This document shows positions 1 to 5,264 of a DNA stretch of 5,264 bases, in pieces. The notes beneath the pieces were generated by a model, which was not told where the DNA came from, did no database searches, and saw only the letters and a list, made by a program, of their open reading frames with translations. Source of the DNA: Bacillota bacterium. GTDB taxonomy: Bacteria > Bacillota > Dethiobacteria > DTU022. The stretch lies in assembly GCA_012510625.1 (NCBI GenBank), contig JAAZHP010000196.1, positions 1 to 5,264 of the forward strand. Direction: 5' to 3'. The position numbers and the translations under genes were made by a program. How positions within the stretch are numbered: position 1 is the stretch's first letter; each line of letters begins with the position of its first letter.

Positions 1-430
1 CCGGGACCAGGGTGACCATCATTATCACCTCCGCAGCCTCATCTTCCCACCACCGGCCGGTAAGGAGAAAGTGGATGCTGTTTTTATCCTCGCCCGGCAG
101 CTGTTTGAGAGGCCTTTCTTGTTTCCGGGGCGGATTTTCCGGCGCAGGAGCTTCCTCCACGGGCGCAGCCGTCTCGTTTTCTATCTCTTTTATCTCCGGA
201 AAAGCCGCGTCAGAATCGGGCCGCTTCCCGGCGGCATGGAAAAAGAGACCGGGATTTTTCCGGAAAAATTCTCTCTTTTCAATGAGGGGATTATCTTTTT
301 CCCCGGCATGAGCAGGGGGGACTTCTGCTTTTTCCGGCAAAAGAGGGCTTTTCTGAGGTAAATTTGCCGCAACGGAGCATAACAGCAAGGCAAACAAGCA
401 GAGGACAAAAAACAAAGCAAGACGCTGCAT
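1..430 (-). CDS. Secreted or membrane-anchored protein, possible LCP-like domain (3' end outside window)
   Basis: The frame is open from an ATG at 430 to the left edge and gives 143 residues without a stop, so the C-terminus is missing. Residues 1-22 form a signal peptide or membrane anchor: MQR followed by a long Leu/Phe/Ala/Val stretch ending in SVAA, which would suit signal peptidase I. The cysteine at 18 has Leu before it, so it is not a convincing lipobox. Residues 23-110 are charged and rich in Pro, Glu and Lys, with a run such as APVEEAPAPENPPRK, and look like a flexible extracytoplasmic linker. The last 25 or so residues (SIHFLLTGRW, then EVIMMVTLVP) look like a first beta-strand, glycine turn and second strand. 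That pattern recalls the start of LytR-CpsA-Psr cell-wall ligase domains, but the acidic residues expected in that family are not in place. The start is supported by a GAGGTG ribosome binding site. A frame opening at 444 overlaps it but stops at 190 and lacks this architecture. I am confident the gene is real and exported; the family is a guess. Confidence 0.72.
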   Translation of the reverse strand, partial: MQRLALFFVLCLFALLLCSVAANLPQKSPLLPEKAEVPPAHAGEKDNPLIEKREFFRKNPGLFFHAAGKRPDSDAAFPEIKEIENETAAPVEEAPAPENPPRKQERPLKQLPGEDKNSIHFLLTGRWWEDEAAEVIMMVTLVP

Positions 431-570
431 CCGGCGCACCTCATTTCGAATTTAAGATATCCTTAGTTTTCCACGTGATTGCGGCGGCATGCAGGGTCAA
501 GTAAGAAGAAAGGTTGTCAAAATTTATTAATGCACAGGCGATGATTCTACAAGCGGCGGCTGAAAGATTT
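431..570. other. Intergenic gap between mrfB and the exported-protein gene
   Basis: This 140-base gap separates two minus-strand genes. I see no GC-rich hairpin followed by a T-run after the mrfB stop, so no intrinsic terminator is apparent. On the minus strand there is a perfect -35-like TTGACA (515-520) and, 20 bases further on, TTGACC (495-500), but neither has a recognisable -10 box at 16 to 18 bases. The octamer GCGGCGGC occurs twice on the plus strand (481-488 and 553-560). The gap is long enough for a separate promoter, so the exported-protein gene may or may not be cotranscribed with mrfAB. Confidence 0.4.
437..442 (-). promoter_or_regulatory. Ribosome binding site for the exported-protein gene
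   Basis: On the minus strand this reads GAGGTG, six bases before the ATG at 430. It favours that ATG over the out-of-frame ATG at 444, which overlaps the site itself and so could not use it. Confidence 0.6.
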
Positions 571-1839
571 CTATTCGGCAGTTTTTAATCCGGGAGATAA
601 TTTTTGCCGCTTAATTTTCATGTTCAGCCGGTTGATCCGGTGCCGCAGCGCCGCGGGGTGGCAGGGGCTGCTGAAAGGGATGAAGCGGCGGTTGCAGGCC
701 TCGGCCAGGGCCCGGTTGCTCCAGTCGAGAGCCGTCAAATAATCGCGGGCCCGGTGCTCGTAATACTTGGCCAGTTCGACATAAGCGTCCAGGCGGCCGC
801 CCCGGCGGGCCAGTTCCCGCCACCAGGCGATCGCTTCCACCCAGTTGCCCCTCTTTTTGCACAGCAGGCCCAGCTGTGCAAGCGCCTCTTCTTCCAGGGA
901 GCCCGCCTTGCTGCCGACGAGCTGCCGGAAATAGCGCTGCGCTTTCTCCATATCTCCGGCCTCGTAGTAGAGCCTGCCCAGGGAGAAACATTCCGAGGGG
1001 TGCTCCGGTTTTTCGGAGGCTGTAGTGGAGGCGACTCGCCCGAGCAGCACGGCCATGGATAGAATGTCGTAAACGTTGTGCTCGAACACCTTTTTCAGAA
1101 GTGCGGTCTCGCCGCGGCGGAGATAGTTGAAATAGACGGCCGGGATCTCCTCGCCGGGAATATCGCCGTGCCGCTGAAATCCCAGCAGCGATCCTTCAAG
1201 AAAACCGAGGCTGCGTGAAGGGAAGCGCTCCTTCCAGAGGCTGCGCGCGCAGATCAGGAGGTCTAGATGGGCGCGCGGCGCGGTGAACTGGGGTGTTCTT
1301 CTGAGAAGCTGCCGGGTTTGGATCAGGGGAAGGTCGAAAGCTTTCCCGTTGAAGCTGATCAGCCCGCTGAAGGGAGCCGCGAAGGCGGCAAAATGGCGCA
1401 GCATGGCCTCTTCTTCGGCGAGATTCCTTAAAAAATACTGGCGGATGCGGAAAGAATCGCCTTCCAGCCAGCCCAGGCCGATTAAAAAAACCCATGTGCC
1501 GGTGCCGCCGGCCAGCCCGGTGGTTTCGACATCAAGAAAGAGGAAGCGGGCCGGTTCAATTGGCGGCAGGCTCCGGTCACGCGCCGGCAGGGCCAGGTCG
1601 CTACCGCTGCAGTCAAGGCTCTCTTCCAGGGTATAGGCGCCATGCCGCCACTGCAGGGGGAAAGAAAGATCGCGCAGGTAACAGCAGCCTGAGGAGGTCC
1701 GGGCCAGGCTCTCCTCGCCAGGGAAGAGAAAAACTTCTCCCGGAAGATCCCTTCCCGCGGATTCCGTTGCCGGCCGGGCCCGGCCCAGCTCGCCTGAGCG
1801 CTGCAGCCTCTCCAGGCGCGAACGGAGATCATTTCTCAT
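571..1839 (-). CDS. mrfB: MrfB (YprB) DEDD-family 3'-5' exonuclease with TPR-like C-terminus
   Basis: This 422-residue protein matches the YprB/MrfB family in length (about 410-420) and architecture. A ribonuclease H-like exonuclease core spans roughly residues 97-270. The DEDD metal-binding residues are visible: motif I FLFLDVETTGLAGG with D103 and E105, motif II ISFNGKAFDLP with D169, and motif III EHNVYD with D258 and H254 four residues before it. Residues 281-380 hold about three TPR-like helical pairs (SLGRLYYEAGDMEKAQRYF, then QLGLLCKKRGNWVEAIAWW, then ELAKYYEHRARDYLTAL), probably a protein interaction surface. In Bacillus subtilis MrfB works with the helicase MrfA in repair of mitomycin C adducts; here mrfA lies directly upstream. 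The start at 1839 is chosen because it has a GGAGGT site eight bases ahead and overlaps the mrfA stop by 11 bases. The same frame stays open upstream to 2031, but those 64 residues are low-complexity (Ala/Pro/Ser-rich) and lie opposite the zinc-cluster codons of mrfA in another frame, so I regard them as a shadow. The protein is cytoplasmic, with no signal peptide. Confidence 0.93.
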   Translation of the reverse strand: MRNDLRSRLERLQRSGELGRARPATESAGRDLPGEVFLFPGEESLARTSSGCCYLRDLSFPLQWRHGAYTLEESLDCSGSDLALPARDRSLPPIEPARFLFLDVETTGLAGGTGTWVFLIGLGWLEGDSFRIRQYFLRNLAEEEAMLRHFAAFAAPFSGLISFNGKAFDLPLIQTRQLLRRTPQFTAPRAHLDLLICARSLWKERFPSRSLGFLEGSLLGFQRHGDIPGEEIPAVYFNYLRRGETALLKKVFEHNVYDILSMAVLLGRVASTTASEKPEHPSECFSLGRLYYEAGDMEKAQRYFRQLVGSKAGSLEEEALAQLGLLCKKRGNWVEAIAWWRELARRGGRLDAYVELAKYYEHRARDYLTALDWSNRALAEACNRRFIPFSSPCHPAALRHRINRLNMKIKRQKLSPGLKTAE

Positions 1840-4096
1840 CCAGCACCACCTCCAGCAACTGGAGGGCATAGCTTTTCCCGTCCGCTCCGCTTTCGCCGGC
1901 GGCCCCGACGCAGGAGGGGCAGCCCATGCTGCAGCGGCAGTTGATAATGGCTTCGCGGGCGGCTTTAAATATCTCCCGGTAGATCCGGTAGAGGAGCTCG
2001 CTGTAGCCCACGCCTCCGGGATAGTTGTCATAAAGATAGAGAGTGGGCCTCCCGGTGAAGGGCGCTTTAACCTGGCTTACGGCGCGCAGGTCGCGGGGAT
2101 CGCCCATGATGAAGAGGGAAGCGATCTGGGGGATGAGGTTGGCCAGGCCCAGCAGCCCCGTCTCGAGAGCTGCAGGCGCGAGTCCCCCGGTGGAGGCCGG
2201 GGGGAAGGCAATCCAGAAGGCGGTAGTATGCATCTCCGTTTCCGGCAGGTTTACCGGCCCGGTGCCCAGGTTTTCATGTGTATGGAAGCGGATCTTCTTA
2301 AACATGGAAACCAGCGCATTGATCCGCACCTCGCCCCAGGCGCGTAAAACCCTCGTTTCTTCCCGGGCGAAGATATCCAGCACCTTGAGATCGACGGAGA
2401 GGTTGGCGTCGGTAAAGTAATTTACCCGGACGGCGCGGACATAGGCCTTTTTCTCGGCGAAGTCGAGCCGCTCTACCTGGTACTGCCGGCCGCCGTGGAT
2501 ATAGATGGCCTCTTCGTGGACCAGCATGGGGGCGCTGAAGCGGTCCACTTCGCCGATAACCTGCGGCTGCTCCGTGCTTATATCGATGATCACCACATTT
2601 TCGCGGGCGGCGCTGCGCAGCGAGATCTCCTCGGCCGGGTAGGCATCCTCCATCCAGTGATAGGTTCCGTCTGCGTGGTAGAGGGTGCCCTCGCCGGCGA
2701 GAAATTGCAGGATCTCTTCCACGGCGGCCCTGCCGAAGCTTTCACCGCTCCGGAAGGGCAGTTCAAAAGCGGCACAGCGCACGTGGTTGGTCAGGATGAT
2801 CAGGTTGTCGGGGTTGATCAAAGCCCGTTCCGGGGAGCGCCCGAAAAAATAGTCGGGGTTGTTGATGATATACTGGTTCAGCGGCTCGCTGTTGGCCACG
2901 AGCAGCCCCAGGGAGGTGCCGCTGCGCCTCCCCGAGCGCCCTGCCTGCTGCCAGGTGCTGGCGATGGTGCCGGGGTAGCCGTTCATGAGGCAGGCCTCCA
3001 GCTCGCCGATGTCGATGCCCAGCTCCAGGGCGTTGGTGCTGACCACCGTCTTCACCGAGCCCTCTCGGAGCCCCGCTTCGATGGAGCGGCGCTCCCGCGG
3101 CAGGTAGCCGCCGCGGTAGCCGCGGATGCCGCTCTCTTCTCCCGGCATCTCCTTCCGGCCTTGCTGCAGGTAGGTCAGCAGCAGCTCCACCCCGAGGCGG
3201 CTGCGGGTAAAGACAATGGTCTGCACTTTCTGCCGGTAGAGCTCCCTGGCCAGCCGCTGCGTTTCCAGGAGCGCGCTGCGCCTGATGCCCAGTTCGCGAT
3301 CGACTACCGGCGGGTTGTAAAAGATAAAATGCTTTGTTGAGCGCGGCGCCCCGTTATTATCTATGAGAGTAACCGGCTCCTCGATGAGAGCTTCGGCCAG
3401 CTCGGCTGGATTGGCGATGGTGGCCGAGCAGAGGATAAAGCGGGGCGCTCTTTCGTAGAAGCGGCAGATCCGCTTCAACCTGCGGATAACGTTGGCCACG
3501 TGGCTGCCGAAGACGCCGCGGTACTGGTGCATCTCGTCGATGACGATATAATTCAGGTTCTGAAAGAGCTTGGCCCACTTGGTGTGATGGGGGAGGATCC
3601 CCGTGTGGAGCATATCGGGATTGGTGACCACAATGTGGCCGCTCTGCCTGATAGCCTGGCGCAGCCCCGGGGCGGTATCGCCGTCGTAGGTATGGCTGCG
3701 CAGGTCGATCCGCATCTCGCCGACCAGCGCTTTCAGCTCGGCAAGCTGGTCCTGCGAGAGAGCCTTGGTCGGGAAAAGGTAGATAGCGCGGCTTTCGCCG
3801 TCCGCCAGGAACTCGTTTACCACGGGGATATTGTAGCAGAGGGTTTTCCCCGAGGCGGTGGGAGTCACCACGACTATGTTTTCGCCGCGGCCGGCCGCCC
3901 GGAGAGCGGCGGCCTGGTGGCTGTAAAGGCGCTCGATACCCCGGCGGCGCAGCGTCTCCCGGAGGCGGGGATCAAGGGAAGAGGGGAGCTCTTCGTAAGA
4001 TCCCTCCCGTGCCGGGATCTCCTCCCAGCGGGTCACATTGCGCATAAAAGCGGGGTCATCCCGCCACCGTGCGATCAGCTCTTCCAAACCGGACAT
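1829..4096 (-). CDS. mrfA: MrfA (YprA) superfamily 2 DEAD/DEAH-like helicase with C-terminal zinc-binding DUF1998/MZB domain
   Basis: The 755-residue protein is full length for the YprA/MrfA family (about 750). The first RecA-like domain (about 55-245) shows a Q-motif-like YSHQ (58-61), Walker A TPTASGKT (78-85, K84), motif Ia FPTKALSQDQ, motif Ic VTNPDMLH, motif II DEMH (187-190) followed by YRGVFGSHVANVIRRL, and motif III SAT (224-226). The second (about 275-410) shows TIVFTRSR, motif V STNALELGIDIG (353-364) and motif VI QQAGRSGR (383-390). The C-terminal part ends in a CxCx3Cx2C cluster (C720, C722, C726, C729), the zinc-binding signature of this family. MrfA is an ATP-dependent DNA helicase that, with MrfB, repairs mitomycin C damage in Bacillus subtilis independently of UvrABC. 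All helicase motifs are intact, so it should be active. The ATG at 4096 has a weak AGGCGG site eight bases ahead. The gene is divergent from kdd and overlaps mrfB by 11 bases. I see no LexA-type box upstream. The family call is firm; the exact damage handled in this organism is inferred. Confidence 0.96.
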   Translation of the reverse strand: MSGLEELIARWRDDPAFMRNVTRWEEIPAREGSYEELPSSLDPRLRETLRRRGIERLYSHQAAALRAAGRGENIVVVTPTASGKTLCYNIPVVNEFLADGESRAIYLFPTKALSQDQLAELKALVGEMRIDLRSHTYDGDTAPGLRQAIRQSGHIVVTNPDMLHTGILPHHTKWAKLFQNLNYIVIDEMHQYRGVFGSHVANVIRRLKRICRFYERAPRFILCSATIANPAELAEALIEEPVTLIDNNGAPRSTKHFIFYNPPVVDRELGIRRSALLETQRLARELYRQKVQTIVFTRSRLGVELLLTYLQQGRKEMPGEESGIRGYRGGYLPRERRSIEAGLREGSVKTVVSTNALELGIDIGELEACLMNGYPGTIASTWQQAGRSGRRSGTSLGLLVANSEPLNQYIINNPDYFFGRSPERALINPDNLIILTNHVRCAAFELPFRSGESFGRAAVEEILQFLAGEGTLYHADGTYHWMEDAYPAEEISLRSAARENVVIIDISTEQPQVIGEVDRFSAPMLVHEEAIYIHGGRQYQVERLDFAEKKAYVRAVRVNYFTDANLSVDLKVLDIFAREETRVLRAWGEVRINALVSMFKKIRFHTHENLGTGPVNLPETEMHTTAFWIAFPPASTGGLAPAALETGLLGLANLIPQIASLFIMGDPRDLRAVSQVKAPFTGRPTLYLYDNYPGGVGYSELLYRIYREIFKAAREAIINCRCSMGCPSCVGAAGESGADGKSYALQLLEVVLDEK
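1848..1853 (-). promoter_or_regulatory. Ribosome binding site inside the mrfA end, driving mrfB
   Basis: On the minus strand this reads GGAGGT, eight bases before the ATG at 1839. It lies in the last codons of mrfA (the LLEVVLDEK region). Its strength and spacing decide the mrfB start and point to translational coupling, with ribosomes finishing mrfA at the overlapping ATGAGAAATGA. Confidence 0.75.
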
Positions 4097-4104
4097 TTCT
4101 GCAG

Positions 4105-4110
4105 CCGCCT
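4105..4110 (-). promoter_or_regulatory. Weak ribosome binding site of mrfA
   Basis: On the minus strand this reads AGGCGG, eight bases before the ATG at 4096. It differs from AGGAGG at one base. It supports the chosen start but is weaker than the sites of mrfB and kdd, so mrfA translation may be modest. Confidence 0.45.
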
Positions 4111-4314
4111 TTGCATAATCAATTGGTCAACTATTATTTCGCTGCCGCGCCTGGAAACCCTACTTTTAAATCCCCTTTGAAAAAGGCAGGCGGGGGAAAT
4201 TTTAAATACTATACAATCAGGCCAATTATCTTCAGCTAAAGAGGTAAAGGGTTCTGCTGGCCGGGGGCGAAAGACAATTAAAGGCTATTTTTACCTCGGA
4301 CCACTGGGGCCTGG

Positions 4315-4343
4315 TTGGTTTAATTTACTTCATCTTGTACTAT
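4315..4343 (+). promoter_or_regulatory. Weak candidate promoter of kdd
   Basis: TTGGTT (4315-4320) and TACTAT (4338-4343) are separated by 17 bases, the ideal sigma-A spacing, but match the consensus hexamers at only three and four positions. A transcript starting near 4350 would leave a short leader of roughly 25 bases before the kdd start, ending in the strong ribosome binding site. The position is plausible and the boxes are weak. Confidence 0.25.
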
Positions 4344-4357
4344 ACCATAATTTTCAC

Positions 4358-4366
4358 AAAGGAGGT
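4358..4366 (+). promoter_or_regulatory. Strong ribosome binding site of kdd
   Basis: AAAGGAGGT is close to a full anti-Shine-Dalgarno match. It lies seven bases before the ATG at 4374 but only one base before an in-frame ATG at 4368, so it selects the second ATG as the start. Confidence 0.8.
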
Positions 4367-4373
4367 CATGGCT

Positions 4374-5264
4374 ATGCGCCGCGGATGCCCCTACGGTACC
4401 CACAGGGTGCTTGAGCCAAAAGGGCTGCTTCCCCAGCCGGCCTGGAAGATCGACAACACTATGGAGCTTTATGACAACGAGATCTTGATTGATGTAGATA
4501 CGCTGAACATCGACTCCGCCAGCTTTACCCAGATCAAGGAGGAGGCGGGGGAGGATGATGCCCGCATCGGCGAGATCATGATGAAGATAGTCGCGGATCG
4601 GGGCAAGCATCACAATCCTGTAACCGGCTCGGGCGGCATGCTCATCGGCCGGGTGGCGGAGATCGGTCCGGCTTTGGCCTGCAAGAGAGACCTTAAAGTG
4701 GGCGATCGCCTGGCCACACTGGTTTCTCTTTCCCTCACACCTTTGCGGATTGACCGGATTAGGAAGATCCACCGGGATACGGATCAGGTAGAGATTGAGG
4801 GTAAGGCTATTCTTTTTGAAAGCGGCATCTATGCCATTCTGCCCGATGATCTGCCTGAAACCCTGTCCCTGGCTGTGCTCGATGTGGCCGGCGCGGCGGC
4901 CCAGACCGCCAGGCTGGTCAAGCCGGGCGACCGGGTTGTGGTCATTGGAGCCGGAGGAAAATCCGGTCTGCTCTGCCTGCACGAGGCGCGCAAGCGGGCC
5001 GGGGTAACCGGCCGGGTGATCGGTATTGCGCCCCGCGAAAAGAGCAGGCAGAGGGCTGAATCGACCGGCTATTGCGATGAACTAATCCTGGCCGATGCCA
5101 CCAACGCCCTTGAAGTGATGGAAAAGGTTAAGGGGGTCACCGGGGGAGAGATGGCCGATGTGACCATCAACTGTGTCAATATTCCCCATACTGAGCTTGC
5201 CTCAATTCTGGCCACGCGCGACGGCGGGACGGTTTATTTTTTCAGCATGGCTACCAGCTTTACC
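4374..5264 (+). CDS. kdd: L-erythro-3,5-diaminohexanoate dehydrogenase (3' end outside window)
   Basis: The frame runs open from 4374 to the right edge, giving 297 residues; family members are about 340-350 long, so only some 50 residues are missing. Kdd oxidatively deaminates L-erythro-3,5-diaminohexanoate to 5-amino-3-oxohexanoate with NAD(P)+, releasing ammonia, in the aminomutase pathway of lysine fermentation. The N-terminal segment YGTHRVLEPKGLLPQPAWKI (7-26) is what I recognise as the family signature. Residues about 85-120 (GSGGMLIGRVAEIGP and KVGDRL) resemble the catalytic fold of medium-chain dehydrogenases. A Rossmann nucleotide-binding fold begins near 182, with VVVIGAGGKSGLL containing the G192-x-G194-G195-x-x-G198 loop. 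The zinc-ligand pattern of classical alcohol dehydrogenases is not evident, consistent with a distinct family. The start at 4374 is fixed by the ribosome binding site. It is the first plus-strand gene after a divergent gap, so probably leads an operon; kce and the kam aminomutase genes would be expected nearby but are not in the window. Confidence 0.92.
   Translation, partial: MRRGCPYGTHRVLEPKGLLPQPAWKIDNTMELYDNEILIDVDTLNIDSASFTQIKEEAGEDDARIGEIMMKIVADRGKHHNPVTGSGGMLIGRVAEIGPALACKRDLKVGDRLATLVSLSLTPLRIDRIRKIHRDTDQVEIEGKAILFESGIYAILPDDLPETLSLAVLDVAGAAAQTARLVKPGDRVVVIGAGGKSGLLCLHEARKRAGVTGRVIGIAPREKSRQRAESTGYCDELILADATNALEVMEKVKGVTGGEMADVTINCVNIPHTELASILATRDGGTVYFFSMATSFT

Larger units (their letters stand above)
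4097..4373. other. Divergent intergenic control region between mrfA and kdd
   Basis: This 277-base gap contains no credible gene on either strand and is AT-richer than its flanks. It must hold the start signals for both mrfA (leftward) and kdd (rightward). Visible structure: an imperfect dyad at 4164-4206, with TTTAAA and a C-run on the left and a G-run and TTTAAA on the right; a small perfect hairpin at 4174-4186 (CCTTT, loop GAA, AAAGG); and a perfect 8-base inverted repeat, GAGGTAAA (4241-4248) with TTTACCTC (4290-4297), separated by 41 bases. A TACAAT at 4212-4217 and, on the opposite strand, an overlapping TATAGT resemble -10 boxes, but neither has a matching -35. No riboswitch, T-box or tRNA-like fold was recognised. 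Confidence 0.5.

Noticed and set aside
12..361. Two plus-strand frames of 99 and 96 residues
   Set aside because: Both are antisense to the exported-protein gene and lack good start signals.
190..444. An 84-residue minus-strand frame starting MRCAGC
   Set aside because: It overlaps the signal-peptide frame starting at 430, has many scattered cysteines and basic residues without architecture, and its ATG overlaps the Shine-Dalgarno site used by the other frame.
513..570. An intrinsic terminator after mrfB
   Set aside because: No stable GC-rich hairpin followed by a T-run could be found on the minus strand after the stop codon.
604..1062. A 152-residue plus-strand frame opposite mrfB
   Set aside because: It mirrors the TPR-encoding part of mrfB and has no independent support.
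1840..2031. A 64-residue N-terminal extension of MrfB
   Set aside because: The segment is Ala/Pro/Ser-rich, lies inside the C-terminal coding region of mrfA including the zinc-cluster codons, and the ATG at 1839 has the strong ribosome binding site.
2495..3340. A 281-residue open frame on the plus strand
   Set aside because: It lies wholly antisense to mrfA, whose motifs are intact. Its product is compositionally biased (Ala, Gly, Val, Gln, His) with no recognisable domain. Such frames are common opposite GC-rich genes.
3500..4180. A 226-residue open frame on the plus strand running from mrfA into the intergenic gap
   Set aside because: It is mostly antisense to the helicase core, has no convincing ribosome binding site, and no known motif appears in the product.
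4305..4320. A sigma-54 (-24/-12) promoter upstream of kdd
   Set aside because: Amino-acid catabolic operons in these bacteria are sometimes sigma-54 dependent, and TGGGGC is present at 4305-4310, but the required TTGC element at the fixed distance is absent.
4320..4982. A 220-residue open frame on the minus strand opposite kdd
   Set aside because: It is antisense to a clearly recognised gene and shows no domain or ribosome binding site of its own.

Overview
The window looks like chromosome of a fairly GC-rich Gram-positive anaerobe, probably a clostridial-type Firmicute. The evidence is a MrfA/MrfB (YprA/YprB) DNA-repair pair, which is best known from Firmicutes; a lysine-fermentation dehydrogenase (Kdd), which is typical of amino-acid-fermenting anaerobes; and strong AAAGGAGGT-type ribosome binding sites. 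I cannot assign a genus from the sequence alone.

Layout. Three genes lie on the minus strand and one on the plus strand. From the right-hand end of the minus-strand group: mrfA (1829-4096), a complete superfamily 2 helicase with a C-terminal four-cysteine zinc cluster; then mrfB (571-1839), a complete DEDD-family exonuclease with C-terminal TPR-like helices, whose start codon overlaps the end of mrfA by 11 bases; then, after a 140-base gap, the N-terminal 143 residues of a secreted or membrane-anchored protein (430 down to base 1) that runs off the left edge. That last protein has a signal peptide, a charged and proline-rich linker, and the beginning of a globular domain that weakly resembles an LCP (LytR-CpsA-Psr) domain. 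On the plus strand, kdd (4374-5264) is read divergently from mrfA and runs off the right edge. The 277-base gap between mrfA and kdd is AT-richer than the genes and must hold the promoters of both directions.

How the genes relate. MrfA and MrfB act together: in Bacillus subtilis the orthologous helicase and exonuclease form a repair route for mitomycin C damage that is separate from UvrABC excision. The overlapping start with a strong internal ribosome binding site suggests translational coupling. Kdd belongs to an unrelated pathway, the anaerobic fermentation of lysine to acetate, butyrate and ammonia. It looks like the first gene of its transcription unit, and its pathway partners would be expected downstream, outside the window. 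I see no functional link between the repair pair and kdd.

I found no RNA gene, mobile element, CRISPR array or clearly undescribed system. The least ordinary items are the edge-truncated, LCP-like secreted protein, the mis-extendable start of mrfB, and some dyad and direct repeats in the two intergenic gaps.
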